From positions 1-55,973 of the forward strand of contig CAMLRA010000009.1 of assembly GCA_946482325.1 (NCBI GenBank): a DNA stretch of 55,973 nt, read 5' to 3'. The stretch is from an uncultured Chromatiaceae bacterium (GTDB taxonomy: Bacteria > Pseudomonadota > Gammaproteobacteria > Enterobacterales > Alteromonadaceae). This document shows positions 9,252-18,306 of the stretch, in pieces. The notes beneath the pieces were generated by a model. It was not told the origin of the DNA and ran no database searches. It worked only from the letters and a program-made list of their open reading frames with translations. Made by a program: the position numbers and the translations under genes. Within the stretch, counting starts at the first letter, position 1. Every line of letters begins with the position of its first letter.

Positions 9252-10090
9252 AACACCATTTGTCCGTCAAACACATGTTCAGCCGGTCCGGTCATTTTGA
9301 CCGGCTGGCCTGGGCCGTTCCAACGAATTTGCAGGCTTCCGCCCGGTAAGTCAACCCGGACCTGTGCCTGCAAGGTTTTTTGCATCTGCCCTACGACTGC
9401 GGCGGCACAGGCGCCGGTGCCACATGCCAGTGTTTCGCCAGCGCCGCGTTCCCACACCCGCAGTTTGATATGACCAGGATTAACCACCTGCATAAAGCCA
9501 ATGTTGGCGCGTTCCGGGAAGCGTTCATGATTTTCAAAAATCGGCCCCCACAACTTCACCGGAGCGGTTTGAATATCGTCGACAGTGATCACGGCATGTG
9601 GGTTACCCATCGACACCACACCACATAAAGCGGTGGCGCTGTCGGTGCCGTCGTCGCCATGCAGGATGTAATTGAGTTCCTGTTTTTGCGCTTTGAACGG
9701 CACTTTGGCTGGTTCAAATTGTGGAATACCCATATTGACGGTGACCTGACCGTCCTGCTCGACATACAACACAATTTTGCCGGATTTAGTACTAACGGCA
9801 ATTTTGTATTTATTGGTCAGGCCTTTGTTGCGGACAAATTTGGCAAAACAACGGGCACCGTTGCCACATTGTTCCACTTCAGAGCCGTCTGCGTTAAAAA
9901 TGCGGTAATGGAAATCCAGATCCGGGTCATAGGGCGGTTCCACCATCAGCAGCTGGTCAAAACCGACACCGAAGTTACGGTCGGCCAGCTGTTTGATTTG
10001 TTCTTTGGTCAGGAACACATTCTGGCTGACGGCATCCACCACCATAAAATCGTTGCCCAGACCATGCATTTTTGAGAACTGTAATAACAT
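9248..10090 (-). CDS. dapF: Diaminopimelate epimerase
   Basis: 280 aa. DapF converts LL- to meso-diaminopimelate for lysine and peptidoglycan synthesis. The two catalytic cysteines are seen as C75 in [13 protein letters not shown] and C223 in [11 protein letters not shown]. The N-terminus [15 protein letters not shown] is the usual family start. It follows lysA with a gap of about 20 nt and is coupled to the DUF484 gene by a 4-nt overlap. Confidence 0.97.
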   Translation of the reverse strand: MLLQFSKMHGLGNDFMVVDAVSQNVFLTKEQIKQLADRNFGVGFDQLLMVEPPYDPDLDFHYRIFNADGSEVEQCGNGARCFAKFVRNKGLTNKYKIAVSTKSGKIVLYVEQDGQVTVNMGIPQFEPAKVPFKAQKQELNYILHGDDGTDSATALCGVVSMGNPHAVITVDDIQTAPVKLWGPIFENHERFPERANIGFMQVVNPGHIKLRVWERGAGETLACGTGACAAAVVGQMQKTLQAQVRVDLPGGSLQIRWNGPGQPVKMTGPAEHVFDGQMVL

Positions 10091-10111
10091 GCCGTTAGGT
10101 ACCGCCTTGTA

Positions 10112-11365
10112 TCAGGTTGGTAGCAGCTGCTCGCCGCGCCATAAATCTGCCCACTGTTCGCGCTGGCGCACCAGATGGACCTGATCGCCGTCGACCAGGA
10201 TTTCAGCGGCCCGTGGCCGGCTGTTGTAATTCGAACTCATAGTAAAACCATAAGCACCAGCAGATCGCACCACCAGATAATCACCTGGTGCAATCGCCAG
10301 CTCGCGGTCTTTTCCGAGGAAATCGCCGGTTTCGCAGACCGGGCCTACCACATCATAAGTCTGGGCTGGCAGGTCTGGTTTCAACTGTACCGGGATAATG
10401 TTCATCCAGGCACTGTAAAGCGCTGGACGGATCAGGTCATTCATTGCTGCATCGACAATGGCAAAATTCTTTTCCTGGCCCGGTTTTAAGAATTCAACTT
10501 TTGTCAGCAGTACCCCGGCGTTGGCCATAATGGCGCGGCCAGGTTCAAACACCAGCGTCAAATCCGGGTAAGCGTCCAGCCGCTTTAATACTTCGGCGGC
10601 GTATTCGCTTGGGTGTGGCGGAGTTTCGTCAAGATAGGTCACTCCGAGGCCACCACCGATATCCAGATGCGATAGTTTGATGCCCGCGGCGGCGAGTGTA
10701 TCCACCAGCGCCAACAGTTTATCCAGCGCATCTAAAAACGGCTGGGTTTCGGTCAGCTGTGAGCCAATATGGCAATCCACGCCACAGACTTTCAGGTGGC
10801 TGAGGCTGGCGGCATATTGATACATCTGCGGCGCGCGTAAGATGTCGATGCCAAACTTGTTGGCTTTCAGGCCGGTCGAAATATATGGATGGGTTTTGGC
10901 GTCGATGTCCGGATTAACCCGGATGGAGATTGGCGCGATTTTGCCAAGCCGGGCCGCTACGTTTTGAATGCGGTCGAGTTCAGGTTCGGATTCGACGTTA
11001 AAGCATTTGATGCCGGTGTTGAGCGCAAACTCAATTTCGGCTTCGGTTTTACCGACGCCGGAAAACACCACTTTAGCCGGGTCGCCATCGGCCTGTAACA
11101 CGCGGCGTAGCTCGCCCTCTGACACGATGTCAAAACCACTGCCAAGCCGCGCCAGAAGATTCAGCAGCGCAATATTGCTGTTGGCTTTGACGGCGTAACA
11201 GACCAGATGAGCGCGGTTGCCTGCGGCGTCCGCAAATGCGCGGTAATGTCGTTCAATAGTGGCGCGGGAATACACATAAGTGGGGGTGCCAAAGCGCGCT
11301 GCGATGTCGGCTAACGGGACTTGTTCGGCCAGCAATTGCTGGTTCTGATACTGAAAATAATCCAC
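10112..11365 (-). CDS. lysA: Diaminopimelate decarboxylase
   Basis: 417 aa, PLP-dependent fold-type III decarboxylase making L-lysine from meso-diaminopimelate. The PLP lysine is K60 in VCYAVKANSN. The specificity helix and glycine loop (HIGSQLTE, LDIGGGLGVTY), the phosphate-binding EPGRAIMANAG, and the partner-subunit cysteine motif GPVCETGDFLG are present. It stands between lptM and dapF. Pairing decarboxylase and epimerase in one unit makes the last two lysine steps adjacent; E. coli keeps lysA elsewhere. Confidence 0.97.
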   Translation of the reverse strand: MDYFQYQNQQLLAEQVPLADIAARFGTPTYVYSRATIERHYRAFADAAGNRAHLVCYAVKANSNIALLNLLARLGSGFDIVSEGELRRVLQADGDPAKVVFSGVGKTEAEIEFALNTGIKCFNVESEPELDRIQNVAARLGKIAPISIRVNPDIDAKTHPYISTGLKANKFGIDILRAPQMYQYAASLSHLKVCGVDCHIGSQLTETQPFLDALDKLLALVDTLAAAGIKLSHLDIGGGLGVTYLDETPPHPSEYAAEVLKRLDAYPDLTLVFEPGRAIMANAGVLLTKVEFLKPGQEKNFAIVDAAMNDLIRPALYSAWMNIIPVQLKPDLPAQTYDVVGPVCETGDFLGKDRELAIAPGDYLVVRSAGAYGFTMSSNYNSRPRAAEILVDGDQVHLVRQREQWADLWRGEQLLPT

Positions 11366-11371
11366 CTGAAA

Positions 11372-11542
11372 TTACCCTTGCTGATCGGATTGAACGGGTT
11401 GAGACGTAGCAGGCTTGGCCGGCACAGGTTCTGCTGCGGGCGGTGGATCCTTGGGTAAAGTAAGCGGACCTTTCTGACCACAACCGGCCAGCAGCAACAG
11501 CGATAAACCCAGAATTCCAACCGATAAAGACGCAGCGTGCAT
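11372..11542 (-). CDS. lptM: LptM/YifL-type small lipoprotein
   Basis: 56 aa from the ATG at 11542. The open frame extends further upstream but runs into cyaY. The signal peptide ends in the lipobox LLAGC, followed by GQKGPLTLP, the short conserved block of LptM (formerly YifL), then a Pro/Ala-rich disordered tail. In E. coli LptM helps the LptD-LptE outer-membrane translocon assemble. The location before lysA/dapF and divergent from cyaY is the usual one. Confidence 0.9.
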   Translation of the reverse strand: MHAASLSVGILGLSLLLLAGCGQKGPLTLPKDPPPAAEPVPAKPATSQPVQSDQQG

Positions 11543-11550
11543 GATTTTTA

Positions 11551-11578
11551 TTTCTTTGAAGCTTGAGCGCTCTATAAT
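11551..11578 (+). promoter_or_regulatory. Candidate promoter for cyaY, overlapping the lptM upstream region
   Basis: TATAAT at 11573-11578 lies 37 nt before the cyaY ATG. The -35 at 16 nt spacing is weak (TTTCTT, 11551-11556). On the minus strand the same bases read ATTATA with TTGCTT 17 nt away (11596-11601), a possible lptM promoter. So the two divergent promoters would overlap. The match is by eye only. Confidence 0.4.
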
Positions 11579-11614
11579 CGCATCCTTAACAGCAAAAGCA
11601 AACAGGTGAAGCGG

Positions 11615-11929
11615 ATGAATGACGTAGAATATGATGAGTTGACCGATGCCGTCCTGCTGGCAGTAGAAGAAGCCTTTGAGCAGCTGGACCTGGATATCGA
11701 TACGGAAAATCATGGTGGTTTAGTCAACGTGATTTTCCCGGACCGCAGTAAAATTGTGATTAATAAACAATCACCTTTGCATCAGCTGTGGGTTGCGACC
11801 AAATTTAATGGCCACCATTTTGAATGGCGCGACGGGCAGTGGATTGATAACAGAACCGGTATCGAGTTCTGGCAATTATTAGCAGAAGCGGGCAGCAAGC
11901 AGGCTGGTACCGCCATTAGTTTCGGATAA
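11615..11929 (+). CDS. cyaY: Bacterial frataxin CyaY
   Basis: 104 aa from the ATG at 11615. A GTG at 11606 is in frame but itself forms part of the ribosome-binding site (AGGTGA, five nt before the ATG). CyaY binds iron and modulates IscS-dependent Fe-S cluster assembly. The acidic first helix (DVEYDELTDAVLLAVEEAFEQLDLDIDTEN), then GGLVNVIFPDRSKIVINKQ, PLHQLWVA and the C-terminal WRDGQWIDNRTG are family hallmarks. It is divergent from lptM, as in enterobacteria. Confidence 0.95.
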   Translation: MNDVEYDELTDAVLLAVEEAFEQLDLDIDTENHGGLVNVIFPDRSKIVINKQSPLHQLWVATKFNGHHFEWRDGQWIDNRTGIEFWQLLAEAGSKQAGTAISFG

Positions 11930-11936
11930 CCCGCGG

Positions 11937-12620
11937 ATGAATAATCTCTCTTATGTCGATGTCGCAGCGCCGGGCCCGGTTAAAGCTGCAGTGATTTGGT
12001 TGCATGGTCTGGGTGATTCCGGTCATGGTTTTGCGCCGATAGTGCCGGAGCTGCGGCTGCCGGCTGGCCACGGTATCCGCTTTTTGTTTCCGCATGCACC
12101 GGAGCGGCCAGTCACAATCAACAACGGTTTTGTTATGCGCGCCTGGTATGACTTAAAAACCATGGACTTACAAAATCGCGCCGATGAAGAAGGCGTGCGT
12201 CAGTCGGCAGCCCAAGTGCAGACGCTGATTGAAAAAGTCATCGCCTCCGGCGTGCCGGCGGAAAAAATTCTGCTGGCGGGGTTTTCGCAGGGCGGCGTGA
12301 TTGCCCTGCATTTATTGCCGCGTCTGCCCTATAAAATCGCCGGCGTGATGGCGCTCTCCACTTATATGGGCATGCCGGATAAGCTCAAAGCGGAAATGAC
12401 TGGTCACAATAAATCAACGCCGGTGCTGGTAGCCCATGGCACTATGGATGATGTGGTGCCTCTGAGCGCTGGTAAGGCGGCTTTTGAGGCATTAAAATAT
12501 GCTGGTTTTCAGGTCAGTTGGCTGGATTACCGCATGGCACACAGTGTTTGTGCGCAGGAAGTGGCGGATTTAAGTCGCTTTATCCAGCAGCGGTTGCTGC
12601 AACCTGCTGAGTCTTTGTAA
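11937..12620 (+). CDS. Carboxylesterase/phospholipase-type alpha/beta hydrolase
   Basis: 227 aa, cytoplasmic. It belongs to the abhydrolase_2 family (Pseudomonas carboxylesterase II and acyl-protein-thioesterase-like). The start has IWLHGLGDSGHGF (oxyanion loop). The nucleophile elbow is GFSQGG, the acid is D in HGTMDDVVP, and the histidine is in MAHSVCAQEV. The natural ester substrate is unknown. It follows cyaY by 7 nt and so is probably in the same transcript. Confidence 0.88.
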   Translation: MNNLSYVDVAAPGPVKAAVIWLHGLGDSGHGFAPIVPELRLPAGHGIRFLFPHAPERPVTINNGFVMRAWYDLKTMDLQNRADEEGVRQSAAQVQTLIEKVIASGVPAEKILLAGFSQGGVIALHLLPRLPYKIAGVMALSTYMGMPDKLKAEMTGHNKSTPVLVAHGTMDDVVPLSAGKAAFEALKYAGFQVSWLDYRMAHSVCAQEVADLSRFIQQRLLQPAESL

Positions 12621-12646
12621 CTAAACAGCCCTTACAGGAAGAACGA

Positions 12647-13456
12647 GTGTCCGAAGCTGCATCAAGACTGACAGTCAAAGTGAAATTACATCCGGCGGCC
12701 TTGCCGCCTGAGACTGATGCACCTCTGGTGCAGCCGGCGCCTTGGTCAAAAACCCGGATCACGTTGGCATCTTTGATGTTAGTTGGGGCTGGTGTTGCCG
12801 GTTACCAGTTCTTGTTGCGGCCGGTGGCGCCGTTAAAACCGGCAGTGGCGGCTGAACCTGAGCAGGCTGCGCTGCAAAATACTGCAGCTGTCTCAGCCGC
12901 GTTGCCAACGGCAGAGCAGTCAACTGTGCGCCCGACAGCACAAGCTAAAATACCAGCAACTGAACAGCCAACGGAACCTGTCGCTCAGCCGGCAATACCT
13001 CAGGCAGAAAAGTCTGAGCCAGAAGTTGCAAAACAGCCCAAACCGGCAGCAGATCAGCAATCCGCCGCGCCTGTCATGCAAACGACTGCGCCCCCTGTTG
13101 AAAGCATTCCTGCGCCGGAAAAGATGGTATTGCCGCAAGGCTTTAGCCGCATTGTGCTGACCGATCAGATGAATAACCTGCAACCGGGTAAAGCGGTCGG
13201 TCAGCAGATTGCGTTTTCACAGATTAAACGGCTGTACCTGTTTACCGAATTAAAAGACTACGCCGGCCAAATCCTGCGTCATCGCTGGTATTTCCGCGAC
13301 ACCCTACACACCGAAGCAGTACTGACCATCGAAGATTCACCGTGGCGGACTTACAGCGAAAACTGGCTGCTTGACGACCAACGCGGTCCCTGGCGGGTGG
13401 AGATTGTTGATCAGACGCAAAAAGTGATCTTTCAGTACAGTTTCACTTATCAATAA
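12647..13456 (+). CDS. DUF2914 domain protein, single-pass membrane
   Basis: 269 aa from a GTG at 12647 with AGGAAG seven nt upstream. It has a short cytoplasmic start, one transmembrane segment (about residues 37-58, TLASLMLVGAGVAGYQFLL), a long Pro/Ala/Gln-rich linker (about 60-160), and a C-terminal DUF2914 domain (about 165-269: LYLFTELKDYAGQ, HRWYFRD, WLLDDQRGPWRVEI). Topology suggests that the domain faces the periplasm. DUF2914 has no established function. Confidence 0.85.
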   Translation: MSEAASRLTVKVKLHPAALPPETDAPLVQPAPWSKTRITLASLMLVGAGVAGYQFLLRPVAPLKPAVAAEPEQAALQNTAAVSAALPTAEQSTVRPTAQAKIPATEQPTEPVAQPAIPQAEKSEPEVAKQPKPAADQQSAAPVMQTTAPPVESIPAPEKMVLPQGFSRIVLTDQMNNLQPGKAVGQQIAFSQIKRLYLFTELKDYAGQILRHRWYFRDTLHTEAVLTIEDSPWRTYSENWLLDDQRGPWRVEIVDQTQKVIFQYSFTYQ

Positions 13457-13460
13457 CGGC

Positions 13461-13466
13461 TATAAT
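13461..13466 (+). promoter_or_regulatory. Candidate -10 element for the hem operon
   Basis: TATAAT lies just after the DUF2914 stop and about 75 nt before the hemC ATG. The -35 region is weak. It could start the hemC-hemD-hemX-hemY transcript. Confidence 0.35.
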
Positions 13467-13540
13467 AGCGCCAATTTTTTTGCCGTGCGGCCCGTGCACA
13501 GCGGCCGGCGGTTCCAGCTCTGATATTCACAGGTTTTCTG

Positions 13541-14473
13541 ATGACTCAACGCGTACGTATCGCTACACGCAAAAGTGCTCTGGCGCTGTGGCAAGCTGAA
13601 TATGTTAAAGCCCGGCTGGAGTTTTTCCACCCAGGTTTAATAGTGGAACTGGTGCCGATGTCGACCCAGGGCGACAAAATTCTCGATACCCCATTGGCCA
13701 AAATCGGCGGCAAGGGCTTGTTTGTCAAAGAACTCGAAACTGCCATGCTGGAAGATCGCGCCGATATCGCCGTACACAGCATGAAAGATGTACCGGTCGA
13801 GTTCCCTGAAGGCCTGATGTTATCGACGATTTGCGAGCGCGAAGACCCGCGTGATGCTTTTGTTTCCAATCAATATTCCAGCCTCAATCAGCTGCCGCAT
13901 GGCGCTGTGGTCGGTACCTCCAGTTTGCGCCGGCAATGCCAAATCAAGGCGTTGCGGCCAGATCTGCAAATCCGTGATTTACGCGGTAACGTCAATACCC
14001 GCTTAGCGAAACTCGACGCAGGCGAATATGACGCCATCATTCTGGCCGCGGCTGGCCTTATCCGCTTAGGTTTTCAGACGCGGATCGCCACTTATCTGCC
14101 GGTCAGCGAAAGCTTACCCGCCAATGGCCAGGGCGCTGTTGGTATTGAATGTCGTAGTGATGATGCAGCGGTACGCGCCTTGTTAGCGCCGCTGGAACAT
14201 ACCGCGACCCGTCAGGCTGTGCTGGCGGAACGCGCGATGAACCGTGCGTTGCAGGGCGGTTGCCAGGTGCCGATCGGCGCCTTTGCAGAAATTGATGGCG
14301 ACCAGTTACACCTGCGGGGCCTGGTCGGCCAGCTTGACGGCCAGCAGATTTTACAGGCTGAAGTCCGTGGCGCTGCCAGCGATGGTGAAGCTTTAGGTCA
14401 GCAGTTGGCACAGAAGTTACTGGCGCAAGGCGCCGGCGCCATTCTGGCCGCTGTGTACGGCGAATCGCACTGA
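13541..14473 (+). CDS. hemC: Porphobilinogen deaminase (hydroxymethylbilane synthase)
   Basis: 310 aa. It joins four porphobilinogens into hydroxymethylbilane in tetrapyrrole synthesis. The dipyrromethane cofactor cysteine is C241 in [13 protein letters not shown]. The catalytic aspartate is D83 in [18 protein letters not shown] and SLRRQCQ carry the substrate-binding arginines. Length equals the E. coli enzyme. It is the first gene of the hem operon, followed by hemD after 2 nt. Confidence 0.97.
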   Translation: MTQRVRIATRKSALALWQAEYVKARLEFFHPGLIVELVPMSTQGDKILDTPLAKIGGKGLFVKELETAMLEDRADIAVHSMKDVPVEFPEGLMLSTICEREDPRDAFVSNQYSSLNQLPHGAVVGTSSLRRQCQIKALRPDLQIRDLRGNVNTRLAKLDAGEYDAIILAAAGLIRLGFQTRIATYLPVSESLPANGQGAVGIECRSDDAAVRALLAPLEHTATRQAVLAERAMNRALQGGCQVPIGAFAEIDGDQLHLRGLVGQLDGQQILQAEVRGAASDGEALGQQLAQKLLAQGAGAILAAVYGESH

Positions 14474-14475
14474 TT

Positions 14476-15267
14476 ATGCTGCAGCTGCCACCGGATCCAT
14501 TCAGCGTATTAATCACCCGGCCCGCCGGGCGGGCGGACAGCCTGCTGGATGGGCTGGAACAGCTGAGCATTCCTCATGCCTACCAGCCGTTGATCACCAC
14601 CCAACAGGTGACAGTGAAGCCACGTGAGCAGCAGCTGTTGCGCGATGCTGACCTGGTAATTTTTGTCAGTATCGCCGCAGTCACTTGCCTCGAAACCCAA
14701 TGCGACCTGACTAAATTGCAGTCACCATTGTTTGCTGTGGGCCGCACCACAGCGGCGGCGCTGCAGCGTGCCACGACAAAGCCGGTGACGGCGCCTGATG
14801 ACCAGCGCAGCGAAGGCTTGCTCGCCTTGCCAGATCTGCAGGATGTCGCCGGCAAACATATTGTGATTGTGCGGGGCAATGCCGGCCGCGAGCTGATTAA
14901 ACAGGGCTTGCTGGCGCGTGGCGCCAAAGTCAGTTATGTGCAGAGTTACAAAAGAGTGCCGTTACCGCTGGATGGTCAACGCTTGTCTGACCAGTGGCGT
15001 CAGCAGCAAATACAATGTATCGTAGTGACCAGTAACGAAATTTTATCTCTGCTGTTTCAATCATTGCCGGACAGCGCCCATGGCTGGTTACGTCAGCGTT
15101 TTTGGGTTTTGATCAGTCCGCGGATGCAGGAAACTGCGATCAGTTTTGGCATCGCGCCCGCGCAGATTATGTTGGCCGACAGTGCGCACGATCAGGCGTT
15201 ACTGGATGCCATTTGTCAGTTAAGAAGGAAATTCCATGAGCGAACAGAGTCCGGTGCTGGCCACTGA
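14476..15267 (+). CDS. hemD: Uroporphyrinogen-III synthase
   Basis: 263 aa. HemD closes and inverts ring D of hydroxymethylbilane. The family is poorly conserved; here VLITRPAGRADSL at the N-terminus, VFVSIAAV-like FVSIAAVTCL, FAVGRTTAAAL, IVIVRGNAGRELI and IVVTSNEILSLL are recognisable landmarks of the two Rossmann-like lobes. The position directly after hemC supports it. The 3' end overlaps hemX by 32 nt. Confidence 0.93.
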   Translation: MLQLPPDPFSVLITRPAGRADSLLDGLEQLSIPHAYQPLITTQQVTVKPREQQLLRDADLVIFVSIAAVTCLETQCDLTKLQSPLFAVGRTTAAALQRATTKPVTAPDDQRSEGLLALPDLQDVAGKHIVIVRGNAGRELIKQGLLARGAKVSYVQSYKRVPLPLDGQRLSDQWRQQQIQCIVVTSNEILSLLFQSLPDSAHGWLRQRFWVLISPRMQETAISFGIAPAQIMLADSAHDQALLDAICQLRRKFHERTESGAGH

Positions 15268-16330
15268 CAGCACGCCTGCGGCAACAAAACCCGTAGCAGC
15301 GGGCGGGGGCAAACTGGCCCTGACGCTGGGTAGTCTGGCCTTATTAATTGCGCTTGGCGCTGCAGCGGCGGCTGGTTGGGCGATTTACAGCCTGCAACCG
15401 CAGCTGAATTCGATGTCGGAACAGCAAAAGAGTCTGACCAATCAGCAGCAAAGCCAAATCAGCTTTTTCCAGAGCAAACTGGATGAGATGCAGCAGAATA
15501 TGCAGCAGCAGCTGACAGTGGTGTCGGCAGACGTCAATGGCAAGCTCGAACAACAAGCGCTGGCCGCTCAGACTGAACTGCAAAAGCTGCAGCAGCAACT
15601 GGATCGTCAGTCCGGCAATATCAAAGGCTGGCAGTTACTGGAAATTGATTATTTCCTGCGCCTCGCCGAACAAAAATTATTCCTTGAGCAAAATATCTCC
15701 GGTGTGCAACAAGTGCTGGAACTGGCGGAGCAACGCTTAAAACAGGCGAATGACCCGAGCCTGACGCCGGTGCGTGAAGCGATCGACCAGGACAAACGCA
15801 TGCTGGGCGAGCTGAATGCACCGGACCTGAACCAACTGCACCTGACCTTATCCAGCCTGCGCCAGCAAAGCCTGGTGTTGCCGCTGCGTCAGTCTGAGCG
15901 GCCGATGGATAACGGTACTGAAGAAGAAATCAGCGAAGACAGCGCGGACTGGCAAGCCAATCTGGCGCTGTATTGGCGTAACTTTTGGCGTGGTTTAGTG
16001 CAGGTGCGCGCCAGCTTGCCGGAAGATGGGGTCAGCCTGACTGCCGAGCAACAAATTTCCGTACGTAATACGTTAACGCAACAACTGTTGCTGGCAGAGC
16101 TGGCGGCGATGCAGCATAACCAGGCGGTGTATGCGGCGGCTATTCAGCAAAGTGCCGACAGTCTGCAACGTTATTTTGCCGCGACCGAACCTGCTGTACA
16201 GCAAATGGCTGATGAACTGGTGGTGTTGTCGGCGCTGCAAGTCAGCCTGCCGTTACTGGCGCCGCTGAAAAGCCCGGCTGTATTCGATGCATACCGCCAG
16301 GGTACGCTTGAAGCGGAGTCGGCATTATGA
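15236..16330 (+). CDS. hemX: HemX family membrane protein
   Basis: 364 aa. A short, Ala/Thr-rich N-terminus precedes one transmembrane helix (about residues 27-50). Then comes a Gln-rich coiled coil (about 55-130) and a helical domain. This is the gammaproteobacterial HemX (DUF513-like) layout. It was once annotated as a uroporphyrinogen methyltransferase but lacks the SAM-binding methylase motifs. The role may be structural in heme synthesis. Start and end overlap hemD (32 nt) and hemY (4 nt). Confidence 0.92.
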   Translation: MSEQSPVLATDSTPAATKPVAAGGGKLALTLGSLALLIALGAAAAAGWAIYSLQPQLNSMSEQQKSLTNQQQSQISFFQSKLDEMQQNMQQQLTVVSADVNGKLEQQALAAQTELQKLQQQLDRQSGNIKGWQLLEIDYFLRLAEQKLFLEQNISGVQQVLELAEQRLKQANDPSLTPVREAIDQDKRMLGELNAPDLNQLHLTLSSLRQQSLVLPLRQSERPMDNGTEEEISEDSADWQANLALYWRNFWRGLVQVRASLPEDGVSLTAEQQISVRNTLTQQLLLAELAAMQHNQAVYAAAIQQSADSLQRYFAATEPAVQQMADELVVLSALQVSLPLLAPLKSPAVFDAYRQGTLEAESAL

Positions 16331-17424
16331 TCCGCCTGCTATTCGCCATGCTGGTGCTGGCGCTGGCAATGTTATTTGGGCCGGTGCTGGCCAATCACCC
16401 CGGGTATGTGATGCTGGTACTCGGCGGCGTCACCGTCGAAGCCACAGTGGTTGGTATGCTGCTGAGCCTGGCAGTCGTCGCATTCGCGCTGTGGCTGGTG
16501 TGGTGGCTGGTCAAGCGGCTGTTCCATTTGCCGACCTTGTCGTTTAGTTTTCTGCGCTCACGTAAAGAGCGGCGCGCCCGTCAGGCGTTGCAGCAAGGCA
16601 TGATGGCTTATGCGCGGCACGATTGGACTGCGGCGCACCAGGCGTTTCAAATCGCCCGGGCTGAGCCTGAGTGGGAACATATCAAACAAGTAATGAAGGC
16701 CTACAGCGCGCAACACGCCGGTCAGCCGATACTGGCCAATCAGGCTGCCGCGGCGCTGGACCCGGATGAAGCTGCCAGCTGGTATGTGGTGGCGGATTTG
16801 CTGTTGCTGCAAAACAACGCGCCGGCAGCTGTGGCTTATCTGACGCCTAAAGCGGCGGAGATTGGCAAAGACGGCAAACTGGGTCGGCTCTGGTTGCAGG
16901 CGCTGCACAGCGCGGGGCAGTGGCAAACCTTATTAGAGCAGGTGCCAATCGCGATTAAGCAACAATGGTTCAGCAAAGCCGACTGGCAGCAGTATCGATT
17001 TACGCTGTATCCGGCAGCGGTGCAGGGGTTATCAGAAAAAGGCCTGTTTGATGAGCAGGCAGCGTATTGGCAAGCGTTACCGGCGCGTGAGCGCAAGTCG
17101 CTGGCGGTGTTATTAGGCAAAGCCGCTGCGCTGGCAGTAAAGGGCCAGCCGGAGCAGGCAGAAAAATTACTGCTGGATAATTTATCGCTGCAGGACCTGC
17201 CTTTAGCCTGGCCGGCTATCCGCCGGATTCCGCTTGGCCGTTCAGTGCTGGCGCTGCGCAAGCAAACCCAACATTGGCTGCGTGATCATGCCAATCATGG
17301 TCATTTGTACGCACTGTTGGCTTACTGCGCACAGCAGGAAGGTGAACAAGAACAGGCGCAGGCGGCCTGGCACAAAGCCCAGCAATATCTGCCGCAGTTA
17401 AAATCTGAGCCGTTGCCGGGTTAA
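16327..17424 (+). CDS. hemY: HemY family TPR membrane protein
   Basis: 365 aa. Two N-terminal transmembrane segments (about residues 3-22 and 38-62) are followed by a cytoplasmic or periplasmic TPR solenoid. This is the enterobacterial-type HemY, unrelated to the Bacillus protoporphyrinogen oxidase of the same name. Its biochemical role is unsettled. ATGA overlaps the hemX stop, so the two are coupled, and the hem operon order matches E. coli hemCDXY. Confidence 0.92.
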   Translation: MIRLLFAMLVLALAMLFGPVLANHPGYVMLVLGGVTVEATVVGMLLSLAVVAFALWLVWWLVKRLFHLPTLSFSFLRSRKERRARQALQQGMMAYARHDWTAAHQAFQIARAEPEWEHIKQVMKAYSAQHAGQPILANQAAAALDPDEAASWYVVADLLLLQNNAPAAVAYLTPKAAEIGKDGKLGRLWLQALHSAGQWQTLLEQVPIAIKQQWFSKADWQQYRFTLYPAAVQGLSEKGLFDEQAAYWQALPARERKSLAVLLGKAAALAVKGQPEQAEKLLLDNLSLQDLPLAWPAIRRIPLGRSVLALRKQTQHWLRDHANHGHLYALLAYCAQQEGEQEQAQAAWHKAQQYLPQLKSEPLPG

Positions 17425-17427
17425 GCC

Positions 17428-17964
17428 ATGACGGCGGCCTTGTGTTACGGCTTGCCCGCCGTGTGGCAAGCCGATGCACAAATCCTCATTCTCGGCAGTT
17501 TGCCGGGCGTCGCTTCACTAAGGGCGGCGCAATATTACGCCCATCCACGCAACCAGTTCTGGCCGTTGTTGCAGCAGCTGTTTGGCATCGATGCCAGCCT
17601 GCCCTATGCTGAGCGACTCGTCGCGCTCAGGCAGCAGCGGCTGGCATTGTGGGACTTAATTGGTGCGGCAGAACGCCGTGGTAGCCTTGATAGTGCTATT
17701 CAGCCTGCCAGTATTCAGCTCAATGATTTTTCGGCATTATTACAGCAGTTACCTGCGCTTAGGGCGGTTTGGCTGAACGGTGGTACTGCGGCAAAATCCT
17801 GGCAGAAGTTGGTGAAAGCCGGGCTCACCCTGCCAGCTACAGTGCAGGTGTTTGCGCTGCCGTCGACCAGCCCGGCGCATGCAGCGCTTGGTTTTGCCGG
17901 CAAGCTGCAACATTGGCAGCAAGCGTATCAACAAACACTCGCAACACATACAGAGGAGTCATGA
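17428..17964 (+). CDS. DNA-deoxyinosine (hypoxanthine) glycosylase, UDG superfamily
   Basis: 178 aa. The block [30 protein letters not shown] is typical of the UDG-superfamily family 6 (HDG) enzymes, which remove hypoxanthine from [21 protein letters not shown] and the C-terminal LPSTSPAHA (equivalent of the UDG HPSP loop) fit. It starts 3 nt after hemY and ends inside the start codon of the next gene (TGATG). I infer a base-excision-repair role from family knowledge. Confidence 0.83.
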   Translation: MTAALCYGLPAVWQADAQILILGSLPGVASLRAAQYYAHPRNQFWPLLQQLFGIDASLPYAERLVALRQQRLALWDLIGAAERRGSLDSAIQPASIQLNDFSALLQQLPALRAVWLNGGTAAKSWQKLVKAGLTLPATVQVFALPSTSPAHAALGFAGKLQHWQQAYQQTLATHTEES

Positions 17965-18302
17965 TGAGTCAAATCAGCTGGGATGATTTTATGCAGGTGG
18001 AATTACGCGCCGGCACTATTGTAGCGGCAGAGCCGTTCCCGCAAGCGCGCAAGCCGGCCTGGAAGCTGACCGTCGATTTTGGCGCCGAAATTGGCACGCG
18101 TCGTTCCAGCGCGCAGCTGACGGCTTTGTATCAGCCGGAACAGTTAATTGGTAAGCAAGTGTTAGCGGTATTGAATTTTCCGCCCAAACAAATTGGGCCT
18201 TTTGTTTCGGAATGTCTGGTGACGGGCTTGTATCGTGAAGACGGCGCTGTGGTGCTGGCAGTGCCGGACCAGCCGGTGCCCAATGGCGCCCGGCTGGCCT
18301 GA
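17964..18302 (+). CDS. CsaA-like tRNA-binding protein
   Basis: 112 aa from the ATG at 17964. An ATG at 17961 is also in frame, but GAGGAG at 17953-17958 is better spaced for 17964. It is one EMAP-II-like OB fold (tRNA-binding domain). [32 protein letters not shown] and [23 protein letters not shown] match CsaA and the C-terminal domain of MetRS. CsaA homologues bind tRNA and have been linked to chaperone and export functions in Bacillus. Coupled to the glycosylase gene. Confidence 0.87.
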   Translation: MSQISWDDFMQVELRAGTIVAAEPFPQARKPAWKLTVDFGAEIGTRRSSAQLTALYQPEQLIGKQVLAVLNFPPKQIGPFVSECLVTGLYREDGAVVLAVPDQPVPNGARLA

Positions 18303-18306
18303 TCTG